Assembly (NCBI RefSeq): GCF_016652235.1
Contig: NZ_JAEPKU010000005.1
Location: forward strand, 1-64,000
Direction: 5' to 3'
Origin: Dysgonomonas sp. Marseille-P4677
GTDB lineage: Bacteria; Bacteroidota; Bacteroidia; Bacteroidales; Dysgonomonadaceae
DNA length: 64,000 nucleotides
A program made the translations under genes and the position numbers. The number at the start of each line of letters is the position of its first letter. Positions within the stretch are counted from its first letter, which is position 1. This document shows, piece after piece, positions 43,055 to 51,989 of this stretch. The notes under the pieces are model-generated. The model saw only the letters and a program-made list of their open reading frames with translations. It had not been told where the DNA came from and ran no database searches.

Positions 43055-44518
43055 ATGATTGATACAGAAGTAAAGGTACATGATGATTTTTCACTCGAAT
43101 TCAAGATCGGCTTTATTACCAATAAGAGTTCGGGTGATATTAATGATTTTCGGATCAACACATGGATGTTTATGCCCAATAGTCTTGATATCAATCGTTC
43201 AACATATGAGAAGTCTGATTTTTATCGAGATGTGAAAACTAATATCCGCCTAATCACCCCGGTTTACTCTCTCGAAGAAATACTAAAGGCGGGCAGGGGG
43301 CCTTTTCCCCGTTTACAAAAAGCTATTGATAATCTGGCTATTGATCCTACAGATGAGGCAATCACAGAGAGTTATGTATATCAGATAAAAATGTTGATGT
43401 GTATTCTGAAAAGTGCTTTACGCAGACATGTACAGGTCATTGCAAATACTCAAACTGATGAAGCTATTAATATGCATATCGAGTCTTATATACGAGATAT
43501 ACGTAACATAGCCTTACAATATCGAGAAATGTGGGATGAACTTACCGAGCCGGAGATTACGAAGCAGCAGCGTGAGTATTTCCTTTTTGGAGACGAATTT
43601 CTAGGAAATATTATAGAACAGTATACCTTTCAGATAATGAGATTACTGAAGGCAAAGCCTTTATTTAATAAAGTAAAGCCTGGGCTACATAAATTGGTTG
43701 AAGATGAAATTAACCATCGGAAGAAACGTGGATTCAGGTTGTTAAATGAGGGTGATGAAAATCATAACAGCCTTGTCATCACACAACGTAACATTCTGAA
43801 AAAATTTGTAGAGAGTGACTTGTTTCTTCAAATCGTAAGGAAGAAAGACGGAGCCTTGGCTCAGCAATTTTATTATAGTATAGCTGCGGGAGTTGCTATG
43901 ATTTTTGCTACTGTTATCTCGTTTTTTGCGACCCAACGATTTGGCAATTTTACTACCGACTTGTTTATCATATTAGTATTCAGTTATATGTTTAAAGACC
44001 GAATAAAAGATATGATGCGCTACTATTTTTCTTCAAAGCTTGGGAAGAAATATTTTGATATGAAACTTAATTTAAGTATTCGGAAACAGGAAATTGGCTG
44101 GGTGAAAGAGGGATTTGATTATATCGAAGAAAGCAAACTACCGGAAGAAGTTCGTAATATGCGAGCCCGGAGTCCTTTGGTCGAAGCTGAGAATAATGTT
44201 TATGATGAAAAGATTATATTATATCGTAAGTGGGTCAGCCTATCTCGTAAGGATATAGAAAAATATAAAGAGTATCGTCTTTCGGGTATAAATGATATAA
44301 CCCGCTTCAACTTATTGAACTATACTCAAAAAATGGATAATCCATCCATTCCTCTTTATATATCGAACGAAGAAGAGGGGTTTCTCACTATAGAAGGGAA
44401 TAAAGTATATCCATTATACTTTATTATACAATGCAAATCTTCCGAAGATGAATATTTCCGAAGATACAGGGTATTATTTAATCGCAATGGAATTGCAGAT
44501 GTGAGCGAACTCAGTTAG
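43055..44518 (+). CDS. Membrane protein of unknown function coupled to the CYTH enzyme
   Basis: The 487-residue protein has a soluble N-terminal half (about 1-265, largely helical), two close hydrophobic segments (about 270-290 and 297-312), and a soluble C-terminal half (about 313-487). The last part has a beta pattern (Y-P-L-Y-F-I-I-Q-C). R-Y-Y-F-S-S-K-L-G-K-K-Y-F-D and F-K-D-R-I-K-D-M-M follow the second helix. I do not recognise the family. The gene is 3 bases after the CYTH gene. A membrane partner that feeds or uses the triphosphate substrate is a guess. Confidence 0.8.
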   Translation: MIDTEVKVHDDFSLEFKIGFITNKSSGDINDFRINTWMFMPNSLDINRSTYEKSDFYRDVKTNIRLITPVYSLEEILKAGRGPFPRLQKAIDNLAIDPTDEAITESYVYQIKMLMCILKSALRRHVQVIANTQTDEAINMHIESYIRDIRNIALQYREMWDELTEPEITKQQREYFLFGDEFLGNIIEQYTFQIMRLLKAKPLFNKVKPGLHKLVEDEINHRKKRGFRLLNEGDENHNSLVITQRNILKKFVESDLFLQIVRKKDGALAQQFYYSIAAGVAMIFATVISFFATQRFGNFTTDLFIILVFSYMFKDRIKDMMRYYFSSKLGKKYFDMKLNLSIRKQEIGWVKEGFDYIEESKLPEEVRNMRARSPLVEAENNVYDEKIILYRKWVSLSRKDIEKYKEYRLSGINDITRFNLLNYTQKMDNPSIPLYISNEEEGFLTIEGNKVYPLYFIIQCKSSEDEYFRRYRVLFNRNGIADVSELS

Positions 44519-44634
44519 ATGAAATTGACAGAAAGGTTTTTGCGTCTGTCTTTTTTCTTCTTTTGTACATAAGCATATACTGCAACACTAGCTACGGCAG
44601 CGACTAAAGTTACGGCTAGTACTTTCTTTGTCAT
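44515..44634 (-). CDS. 39-residue putative small membrane protein
   Basis: This short frame starts at the ATG at 44634. The first 23 residues (M-T-K-K-V-L-A-V-T-L-V-A-A-V-A-S-V-A-V-Y-A) form one hydrophobic helix, followed by a very basic tail (Q-K-K-K-K-D-R-R-K). The pattern is that of a small single-span membrane protein. Its stop overlaps the end of the convergent membrane-protein gene by 4 bases. A low-confidence but coherent gene. Confidence 0.5.
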   Translation of the reverse strand: MTKKVLAVTLVAAVASVAVYAYVQKKKKDRRKNLSVNFI

Positions 44635-44739
44635 ATCGTTATGTTTTATATTACAATAATATTAAGTTTAAGTAAAGATAATAACAATAATTCGAATCCT
44701 GATATATAAAAAAGGGAATGTTCAATCTTAATAGCCGGA

Positions 44740-45642
44740 TTATCCTAGTCTGAATCTTAGTTTGAACCCATTTTCAGCTACGTAAACGCCGCATAGGATA
44801 AAGAGAGAACCTAATAGAGCAACTATAGTTATATGTTCATCTATTACAATCGCCGAGGTCAATAAGGTTACTAGAGGGACAAAATAAATGTAATTAGATG
44901 TTTGTACAACACCTAACTCTTTCACTGCACTATTCCAGCTTATAAAGCATAATAAGGATGCTATCAGGCCAAGGAATATCAGATTGGATATAATTATTGG
45001 ATTTATAAGCAAGGAAGGAGTAAACGTTGCAGTATCCATCAAAAGAAAAGGTAACATAGTTATAATGCCATAAAAGAATACTTTACGAGTGATGAATAAT
45101 GTAGAATAGTTGCCATTGAGCTTCTTTAGAATGATACCATAAAAAGCCCATGATAATGCAGCCAGTACAGTTAACATATCTCCTAAAGGATTTATTTGTA
45201 AAATAAAACTTCCGTTGAACACAACTAAGGCCATACCCAGTAATGCGATTAGCGACCCAAAAATCAAATGTGATTTCAATGCTTCCTTCCTATAGATCAG
45301 AAAACTAAGCAATGCTGTAAAAATAGGGGAAGTGCAGACGATAAGAGAAACATTAGACGCTAAGGTTATACCTAAGGCAGTATTTTCGAATACAAAATAT
45401 AAAGCTCCGCCACATAGTCCTGCAGCAGCACATAGACACTCATCCTTTATATTTCTGGCAAAAAGAGTTCGGGGACTGAAGAACCATATTCCTACATATG
45501 CAAGCACAAAGCGATATAGAAATATTTCGACGGGAGAAAGGCCGTATTCAATCAATATCTTTGTAGATACGAAAGTTGTTCCCCATACTATTACCGTAAA
45601 TATGGCAATTATGTGATACCAGTGTCTTTTTGAAGAAATCAT
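44740..45642 (-). CDS. EamA/DMT family transporter
   Basis: The 300-residue protein has ten hydrophobic segments arranged as two five-helix EamA repeats (about 8-140 and 150-290). It starts with V-I-V-W-G-T-T-F-V-S-T-K and has S-W-A-F-Y-G-I at the start of the second repeat. Such proteins export amino acids, nucleotide sugars or other metabolites through the inner membrane; the substrate cannot be assigned. It is monocistronic and divergent from the transaldolase gene. Confidence 0.93.
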   Translation of the reverse strand: MISSKRHWYHIIAIFTVIVWGTTFVSTKILIEYGLSPVEIFLYRFVLAYVGIWFFSPRTLFARNIKDECLCAAAGLCGGALYFVFENTALGITLASNVSLIVCTSPIFTALLSFLIYRKEALKSHLIFGSLIALLGMALVVFNGSFILQINPLGDMLTVLAALSWAFYGIILKKLNGNYSTLFITRKVFFYGIITMLPFLLMDTATFTPSLLINPIIISNLIFLGLIASLLCFISWNSAVKELGVVQTSNYIYFVPLVTLLTSAIVIDEHITIVALLGSLFILCGVYVAENGFKLRFRLG

Positions 45643-45922
45643 AGTGTGATGTGAATATGCTTACAAAAGTAAAATGTATTGTCAATTTCTACTAAAGAAT
45701 TATCATAATTTTGGCTACTTCGTTTGATTTTTTTTAACTAAAAGATGACAAAAGTGACAGAATTTTATCTCTTTTTTTAATATGTCAAAGAACCTATTGT
45801 ACAATATACTTATATAGATAAATATATTCACAGGGAGAAACAATCCCCATTTCTACTTTGTTTTATTAAAATATATTCGGAACTTAGAGGTACCGATGAC
45901 AACCTATTAAAAATAGAATATC

Positions 45923-46579
45923 ATGAAATTTTTTATCGACACTGCAAATTTAGACCAGATTCGCGAAGCGAATGATATGGGTGTATTAGACGGAGTAACG
46001 ACGAATCCTTCTCTCATGGCTAAGGAAGGAATCAAAGGAGTGGAGAATCAGCGCAAGCATTATGTGGATATTTGTAAAATTGTGGATGGTGATGTGAGTG
46101 CAGAGGTTATTGCGACTGATTATCAGGGTATGATTCGCGAAGGCGAAGAGTTAGCAGCTCTCCATAAAAATATAGTGGTAAAGGTACCATGTATCGAAGA
46201 TGGTATTAAAGCGATTAAATATTTTAGCAAAAAAGGGATTCGTACCAATTGTACACTAGTATTTTCTGTTGGACAGGCTTTGCTTGCTGCAAAAGCAGGG
46301 GCAACTTATGTATCTCCTTTTGTGGGGCGACTCGATGATATTTCAAGCGACGGTATTGAACTGGTGGGTAAAATAGTGGATATGTATGCAACTTACGATC
46401 TGGATACTCAAGTGCTAGCTGCATCGATTCGTAGTACACAACATATAATCCAGTGTGTTGAGGTCGGAGCTGATGTTGCAACTTGCCCTCTTGCTGCTAT
46501 AAAAGGTTTGCTGAAGCATCCGCTTACTGATAGTGGACTAGCAACATTTCTTGCCGACTATAAGAAAGTGAATGGTTAA
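45923..46579 (+). CDS. fsa: Transaldolase / fructose-6-phosphate aldolase family protein
   Basis: The 218-residue class I aldolase of the small TalC/Fsa group has a TIM barrel with N-terminal F-I-D-T-A-N and G-V-T-T-N-P-S motifs. The Schiff-base lysine is K87 (I-V-V-K-V-P). The segment [13 protein letters not shown] has phenylalanine where fructose-6-phosphate aldolases have tyrosine, so transaldolase activity, moving a dihydroxyacetone unit between sugar phosphates in the pentose phosphate path, is more likely. It is often annotated fsa. A terminator shared with the convergent gene follows. Confidence 0.93.
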   Translation: MKFFIDTANLDQIREANDMGVLDGVTTNPSLMAKEGIKGVENQRKHYVDICKIVDGDVSAEVIATDYQGMIREGEELAALHKNIVVKVPCIEDGIKAIKYFSKKGIRTNCTLVFSVGQALLAAKAGATYVSPFVGRLDDISSDGIELVGKIVDMYATYDLDTQVLAASIRSTQHIIQCVEVGADVATCPLAAIKGLLKHPLTDSGLATFLADYKKVNG

Positions 46580-46594
46580 TATTTATAGAAAAAT

Positions 46595-46631
46595 TTAGAG
46601 CCTAGTTTATATAATATAGTCTAGGCTCTAA
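46595..46631. terminator. Bidirectional terminator between fsa and the C_GCAxxG_C_C gene
   Basis: An 11-bp perfect stem (46595-46605 with 46621-46631) lies between two convergent genes; the minus strand continues with TTTTTC. Confidence 0.85.
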
Positions 46632-46655
46632 GTATTAGGTATAATGTTCCAAATT

Positions 46656-47066
46656 CTATTCTTTATTTTCTAATAATTGAGCACAATAACTTATATATTC
46701 GGAACATTCTTTTATCCTAACAGGAGTCGTTGATTCTTCTAAACCGATAAGGTGTTTACATAAAATAGACCCAAATTCATTCTTGAATTTTTCAATTAAA
46801 GAATTTACATAAGCATAATTATTAGCTTTTCCTTCTTTATCATTAGGAATTGTAGTTCCGGTTCTCAGTCCGGCTACCATAGCCATAGCAGAAACAGCGC
46901 CACATATATTTCGTGTTCCGGCAAATCCTCCGCCGAAGGATGTAGCCAGTTTCAATGCCGTTTTCTCATCTATGTTATGTAAATCGGAATAAGCAACAAA
47001 TACAGATTGCGAACAGTTATAGCCTTGCTCAAATAAACTCTTTGCTTTTTGCACCCTGTCATTCAT
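46656..47066 (-). CDS. C_GCAxxG_C_C family protein
   Basis: The 136-residue protein has the cysteine pattern of this putative redox family: G-Y-N-C-S-Q-S-V (about C18), C-G-A-V-S-A-M-A-M-V-A-G (about C56) and later cysteines near 102, 121 and 129. The family is thought to bind a metal centre or to take part in redox chemistry; its role is unknown. It is cytoplasmic and lies alone between two terminator-like regions. Confidence 0.9.
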   Translation of the reverse strand: MNDRVQKAKSLFEQGYNCSQSVFVAYSDLHNIDEKTALKLATSFGGGFAGTRNICGAVSAMAMVAGLRTGTTIPNDKEGKANNYAYVNSLIEKFKNEFGSILCKHLIGLEESTTPVRIKECSEYISYCAQLLENKE

Positions 47067-47667
47067 AATTAGAGATATTTTAGTAGAATATTTAAGATTA
47101 AAGTCATTAAAAAGAATGCCTAATATTCTCTTTGCAGTATGTAAATTTAACGATTTTCTTTTGATAACTAACGATTTATAAAATCTTTTATAATTTGATT
47201 AAATAATGATTGTAAAAGATTTACAAGATAGACTTACTTTCAGGAATAAGGGTGATTTACTTCTCTTGTTACAGCTAACTTTATTTTGTTTTTTAGAGTC
47301 GATTTTTTCTGTTTCTCATTTTTTAATTAAAATGTTAATATTTATTTAATTTAGCAGACTTATAGCCATTAATGTTATATATTTATGCCGTGAGAAATGT
47401 ATGGACTCAATTCTACACTTTATAATAAGTTAAGGACTCTAGAAATGGAGGACAGCTAAGCTCAAGAAAGGAAAAAAGGATACATAGTGATTCCTAATTA
47501 TTTTACAAACTGTCGAACAAATTATGTACCTCACTCGGGACTATAATTTTGGGATTCTGCGTATTGTGCTGTAATAAAGCATTTTACCGAAGTTCTCGTG
47601 CAGAAAGAATAACAGAAAGCAAAAGATTTTACAAACAATTGTTAAACTTACTGTAAACTTGTGTGTT
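47067..47667. other. Intergenic region upstream of the AraC regulator
   Basis: About 600 bp without a credible gene. The sequence ATTTTACAAAC occurs twice (47500-47510 and 47626-47636), the second copy 32 bases before the AraC start, which suggests autoregulation. The rest is AT-rich with no clear -7 box. Confidence 0.5.
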
Positions 47668-48549
47668 ATGAAACTTTTATACTCGGAGGAACACCTGAGA
47701 TGCATTCACTATGACCAAGGTAAGAATCCTGTCATAGAAGTAGTTTCTATTGAAAAAAATGAATCGTGGGAGAACTTACCATTAGGGAACAAATTAATTT
47801 TTTTGTTAAGTGGAGAAATATCGTTCTCTTATGGCCAATTTATCAATTATAAAGTTGGGGAAAAGAATATAATATATCTTCCTACCGGCTTTAAATTTTC
47901 ATGTAATGCATTTGAAAATAGCACATTGTTTGTAATGTCTATTCAGGGGCATAAGAATTTTTGTGAAGACTATCTTTTTAAGGATCTCGAGAAAAAAAAT
48001 TATAGTGTTCCAGACTATTCATCTCTTGCGGAAGTAAAACCTGCTATTCTAGAAATAAATGAAGCCTTGGAAAAATATATCGATACTCTATTGCTATATG
48101 TAAATGCAGGCGCTAAGTGCAAGTCCTTCTACATGATTAAAATTAAAGAACTTTTCCATATTTTCAGATGGTTCTATCCAAAAGATTCCTTGAAAGAGTT
48201 TTTTCGATACTCTTTGAAAGGAGGAAGTGAATTTGGATCATATATTATGGATAACTGGCAAAAATACGCATCGGTAGGAGAATTAGCTGAAGCCATGAAC
48301 TATACGGTATCTGGTTTCGAAAAACGGTTTAAGCGTGTATTTGGAGTCTCTCCTTACAAATGGATGCTTAATCAAAAAGCAGAAAGAATCTTCCATCAGA
48401 TAAGAATGACTGACTTAACCTTTAAACAAATAAGTGCCAATTTCGGATTTACTTCCCTATCGCGTTTTAATGATTTTTGTAAGTCTAATTTCGGTAATCC
48501 TCCAGGAAATATAAGAGAAAATAACGGAATTGGCGGAAAACATGAATAG
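47668..48549 (+). CDS. AraC family transcriptional regulator
   Basis: From the ATG at 47668 the protein has 293 residues. The N-terminal half (about 20-170) looks like a cupin-type sensor domain. The C-terminal half (about 195-290) has two helix-turn-helix motifs (V-G-E-L-A-E-A-M-N-Y and F-K-Q-I-S-A-N-F-G-F) with F-K-R-V-F-G-V-S-P-Y. It reads towards the fimbrial cluster, whose first gene begins about 390 bases downstream, so it probably controls that cluster. The signal it senses is unknown. Confidence 0.92.
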   Translation: MKLLYSEEHLRCIHYDQGKNPVIEVVSIEKNESWENLPLGNKLIFLLSGEISFSYGQFINYKVGEKNIIYLPTGFKFSCNAFENSTLFVMSIQGHKNFCEDYLFKDLEKKNYSVPDYSSLAEVKPAILEINEALEKYIDTLLLYVNAGAKCKSFYMIKIKELFHIFRWFYPKDSLKEFFRYSLKGGSEFGSYIMDNWQKYASVGELAEAMNYTVSGFEKRFKRVFGVSPYKWMLNQKAERIFHQIRMTDLTFKQISANFGFTSLSRFNDFCKSNFGNPPGNIRENNGIGGKHE

Positions 48550-48939
48550 ATAGGCGTTTTTCGGACTATCTTCATCTATAAATTTATATAATTTTGTCTC
48601 ATCGAATTCAAATACGCTTATCACTCTTAGAGTGACAAACTACATTTTTAACTATTGTGTCTATTTTAAATGTAATAAGTATTTGTTTAAAAACAACAAT
48701 TAGTACAATATTATGTAAATACCTGCGGACGAATATAGCTTAGTATATAAATATATGTGAGATTTTCGCTATAAACAGCGACTGAAACACTATCCCATAC
48801 AATTAGCATTAGCAATAGATTGTTTATCAGAGCATTGTGTTCTGGTGAAAGGATATCTGCATGCTTTTCAAATGCACAAACAGGACAAAGAAATATGGAC
48901 ACATTCTTTAATTATATATTGAAATTTAAAATTACAAAC
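48550..48939. other. 390-bp leader region of the fimbrial cluster
   Basis: No gene is visible between the AraC regulator and the fimbrillin start. A frame runs upstream of the fimbrillin start from 48820, but the lipoprotein signal begins only at 48940. Around 48858-48876 TGCAT and ATGCA form a short hairpin in the leader. No perfect -7 box is seen. Confidence 0.5.
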
Positions 48940-50166
48940 ATGAAAAAAGTATTATTTAGTCTGGCTTCTGCCGCATTGCTGTTCTCTTCTTGCGGTAGCG
49001 ACGAAAATGTTCAGACGGTTACCAAAACGGGAGAATTGAATGCCCAAATTAAATTTGATGGTATTTCTCCCAAAGCTGCTGCATTATCTACAGCAATTCC
49101 TATTACAAGCTGGAGTAATGTAAAAAAAATTCAGTTATTTCTGTATAATTCTACTACAGGTAATGTCGTTTATTCTGACATTATAGATCCTTCGACCTCC
49201 TCGACCAAAGTCTTTACGTGGACTAATGTTCCTGAAGGGACTTATGATGTTGCACTTGTGGCAAACATTAATAATAATCCAGATAATGTATATACTTCAT
49301 TAGACGGAGGATTAAGCCCTGTTGCGTTTACTCCATTTAATGTTAAGAATAAGAAATTAAACACGGACATATATATTGACCTTAAGGAATCAGCTTTTCC
49401 TTCCGGACATAACTTTGGTCCTGGTAAAGTACCATATGCTCCGGCTTCAGAAATATTTACTGCTTATGCTTCAGGTATAGTGGTTACAGAAGGGCAGACT
49501 ACTAGTTTAACTGGTGTAGATGCTTTGCAACTGAAACGTGAAATTTCATTGATGCGCTTGCGCGTAGATCGAAGCAATAAGCCGGAGTCAGCTCCAAACC
49601 TTAGCGATGTGGATTTTGCACACACTGATAATTTTGTCTCAGTATCAAAACTTCCTGTAGGTTTTGATCTTAAGCTGGGCTCATTTGAGGGTGGTATAAA
49701 TGATACGCCATCTGATGCGAATAGAGTTATGATCGGATCTAAAGGCATAACTACTTTCAATGATGCAGATCCTGCAACTGGCTACAATCCTAATGTAATT
49801 TTAGGAGGTAACTATACACTTTGGCAAGATATCCGCGTATTACCGAATGCTACAAGAGCAGATGGAATAGCTACTAGCGCTGATGCTGATCCTTCCAGAA
49901 GATATGTTCTTGTTATAGCTGGTTGGGTTCCGGCAGGTTATGAATATGCAGATGGAACACTTGCTACAGTTGCTCAACCTGTATACTGGTCGGGTACAAT
50001 CAAGGGTGTTTTTTCTCCGAACGTGATACGTGAGGTGAATATGAATATCAAATCAAGAGGATATTCTGAGATACCTGAGCCTCAACCGGAAGGTGAATTA
50101 ATTATCGAGGTAGGCGATCCTGAAGACTGGAATACACAGATAGAACGTGAAGATATTGAAGGTTAA
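48940..50166 (+). CDS. Fimbrillin-type lipoprotein (FimA/Mfa1-like major subunit candidate)
   Basis: I chose the ATG at 48940 because it gives a lipoprotein signal (L-L-F-S-S-C, cysteine at about 18). The 408-residue protein has the two-domain beta plan of Bacteroidales fimbrillins: I-P-I-T-S-W-S-N-V-K-K-I-Q-L-F-L-Y near residue 55, P-E-G-T-Y-D-V-A-L-V-A-N near 98 and an R-E-I-S-L-M-R-L-R-V segment near 205. The tail E-D-W-N-T-Q-I-E-R-E is echoed in the next gene's product. It is first in the cluster, and the folded element after it would suit a highly expressed major subunit. Confidence 0.85.
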   Translation: MKKVLFSLASAALLFSSCGSDENVQTVTKTGELNAQIKFDGISPKAAALSTAIPITSWSNVKKIQLFLYNSTTGNVVYSDIIDPSTSSTKVFTWTNVPEGTYDVALVANINNNPDNVYTSLDGGLSPVAFTPFNVKNKKLNTDIYIDLKESAFPSGHNFGPGKVPYAPASEIFTAYASGIVVTEGQTTSLTGVDALQLKREISLMRLRVDRSNKPESAPNLSDVDFAHTDNFVSVSKLPVGFDLKLGSFEGGINDTPSDANRVMIGSKGITTFNDADPATGYNPNVILGGNYTLWQDIRVLPNATRADGIATSADADPSRRYVLVIAGWVPAGYEYADGTLATVAQPVYWSGTIKGVFSPNVIREVNMNIKSRGYSEIPEPQPEGELIIEVGDPEDWNTQIEREDIEG

Positions 50167-50223
50167 AATATTGCATACTTACGATTTTATAAACAACAGA
50201 AACTTTAATGATTAATTAAACAT

Positions 50224-50296
50224 TATTGCTTTGCCATCTAACCGGGATAATATCGATAATTATTATCGGTAAAGATCCCGGTAAGGCGGGGCAATA
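50224..50296 (+). promoter_or_regulatory. Large nested stem-loop between the first two fimbrial genes
   Basis: Three nested stems fold together: an outer 11-pair stem (50225-50235 with 50285-50295, three of them G-U), a middle perfect 8-bp stem (50241-50248 with 50275-50282) and an inner perfect 7-bp stem (50254-50260 with 50262-50268). The G-U pairs mean it folds best as plus-strand RNA. ATATTTT follows. It could act as a leaky terminator or attenuator. Confidence 0.75.
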
Positions 50297-50327
50297 TTTT
50301 CAGGAGTTATCTTATTATCAAAAAAAA

Positions 50328-51341
50328 ATGAATAAAGGATATTATCTACAGGTTTTCTACTTGTTGGCCATCACATCAGTTCTACTGCTTATTCCTACGT
50401 CATGTACTTATGACTATTTCGAGGATGAGACAAACTATGAGGTCTATGTCCCCAAAGCGGATAAGGATTTGAGGACAGAAACGTATAGTATAGAGGACCT
50501 CAGTATCTTTATCTATAATGATGTACTTAATAAAGAGAGATATTCTTATAATCCCTTTGCGGAGAATGCCCGAAGCATGTCCGGAAATTTTAATTTCAGG
50601 CTTTATCCCGGTAGTTATGCCGTTTACTGTTTTACAAATGTACAGGAAACAAACTTTCAAAACCTAAATACATATAACGAAGCCAGGTTTGACCTGCAAC
50701 AATATACGGATGGAAGCTATAAAGAACCATCGGCAATTTATGTAGAGTATAAGACTCCTACAATTCACTTCCCTGGCCCGCTTGTATCTGATACGGCCCT
50801 GTTTGAACGAAAGTATGTGGGAAGAATTTGTGTCGCATTTAAAAACTTAACTAAACTTGATGCCTCATTAACACAAGCCAATATAAAAGAAATAAGAATT
50901 GAAGCCTCGGGAATAGGGGTTAAACAGTATCTATCAGCGCTAACTGATAGTGTTAATACCCGTTCTTCTCGCAATAGCATAAATGACAAGATGCAACTAA
51001 AATCTAAAATATTCGATATCGATTATAAAGATTTTGAGTTCGGAATCCAAAACTACTATTTCCCTTCACCCGACCTGTCTGGCGAAGGTAGTGAACAAAT
51101 GGAACCTATTGCCTTGAAAATAAGTTTTATCGGACAATCAGATAATGTGTTATTCAATTTGGATACACGTATTACAAATAAAGCAGGAGACCCGATTGTA
51201 TTACATATGAATGAGACTCTTGTGGTTGAAGTAGATGGTAATAATATACAGATTCTAAGACTAGATGATCTGGAAGAGTGGAATCCTCAGATTGAGCAAG
51301 AAGGAGAATCGGGACCTGGTAGCGGAGGTTTGGGCGTATAA
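50328..51341 (+). CDS. FimB/Mfa2-like fimbrial anchor lipoprotein
   Basis: From the ATG at 50328 the protein has 337 residues and a lipobox (I-P-T-S-C, cysteine at about 25). Starts further upstream lie in the stem-loop. The layout (L-S-I-F-I-Y-N-D near residue 60, Y-P-G-S-Y-A-V-Y-C-F-T-N near 95, and K-Y-V-G-R-I-C-V-A-F-K-N-L near 165) is typical of FimB/Mfa2 anchor subunits, which hold the fimbria at the outer membrane and set its length. The C-terminus E-E-W-N-P-Q-I-E-Q-E matches that of the preceding fimbrillin. It is transcribed with it through the folded leader. Confidence 0.83.
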   Translation: MNKGYYLQVFYLLAITSVLLLIPTSCTYDYFEDETNYEVYVPKADKDLRTETYSIEDLSIFIYNDVLNKERYSYNPFAENARSMSGNFNFRLYPGSYAVYCFTNVQETNFQNLNTYNEARFDLQQYTDGSYKEPSAIYVEYKTPTIHFPGPLVSDTALFERKYVGRICVAFKNLTKLDASLTQANIKEIRIEASGIGVKQYLSALTDSVNTRSSRNSINDKMQLKSKIFDIDYKDFEFGIQNYYFPSPDLSGEGSEQMEPIALKISFIGQSDNVLFNLDTRITNKAGDPIVLHMNETLVVEVDGNNIQILRLDDLEEWNPQIEQEGESGPGSGGLGV

Positions 51342-51370
51342 AGAGATATTCATTAAATATATTAGACTAA

Positions 51371-51979
51371 ATGAAACATTATTTCAAATACATTTCTACG
51401 GGAGCGGTACTACTGCTGATGTTATTTTATTATAGTCCGGAGATAAAAGCTCAGGCACTCAAAACAAATGTGCCTTTTACTCTGACTGGAAATCCGAATA
51501 TCGGAGTCGAGTGGACAGTGGGCCGTCAGCTTACGGTAAATTCCGATATCATGTGGATGCCTTATCTATTTAAGAAAAACGAAGAAGTATTTCGTGCACT
51601 TGTCGGTAGCCTTGATTTCAGATATTATCTTAATCCTAAGTACTATTATACAAATGACCTTTGGGACGGATTTTACGTGGGACCTTATGCAATGGCTGGA
51701 AATTTCAATATCGGGTTGAAGAATAAAGACGAAGAAAAGACCAGTTATCGACGTAAAGGCTGGGGTATATCGGGTGGTGTAACTGCCGGATATAAATTTT
51801 ATTTATCGAGCCGTTTCCGCATAGATGCAAATATTGGATTAGGATATGCGCATCTGCAATATGATAAATTTCAATTAGGAGGGCAATATGTCGACTTCCC
51901 TCTTGAAAAAAAGAATACGAAAAGTTATATAGGACCTACTAAAATAGGAGTGTCGTTAGTATACAATATATTCAGATAA
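51371..51979 (+). CDS. DUF3575 family outer-membrane beta-barrel-like protein
   Basis: The 202-residue protein has a signal peptide (about 1-27, ending I-K-A-Q). The mature part begins with A-L-K-T-N, P-N-I-G-V-E-W-T-V-G and later Y-Y-L-N-P and G-V-T-A-G-Y-K-F-Y-L, as in DUF3575 proteins encoded in Bacteroidales fimbrial clusters. The pattern is that of a small outer-membrane barrel, ending in N-I-F-R. It is 29 bases after the anchor gene and 10 before the OmpA gene. A role in fimbria assembly or anchoring is inference from context. Confidence 0.83.
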   Translation: MKHYFKYISTGAVLLLMLFYYSPEIKAQALKTNVPFTLTGNPNIGVEWTVGRQLTVNSDIMWMPYLFKKNEEVFRALVGSLDFRYYLNPKYYYTNDLWDGFYVGPYAMAGNFNIGLKNKDEEKTSYRRKGWGISGGVTAGYKFYLSSRFRIDANIGLGYAHLQYDKFQLGGQYVDFPLEKKNTKSYIGPTKIGVSLVYNIFR

Positions 51980-51989
51980 AAAGACTGCT

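Noticed and set aside
47067-47667. tRNA or small RNA gene
   Set aside because: I saw no cloverleaf or strong terminator; only short repeats are present.
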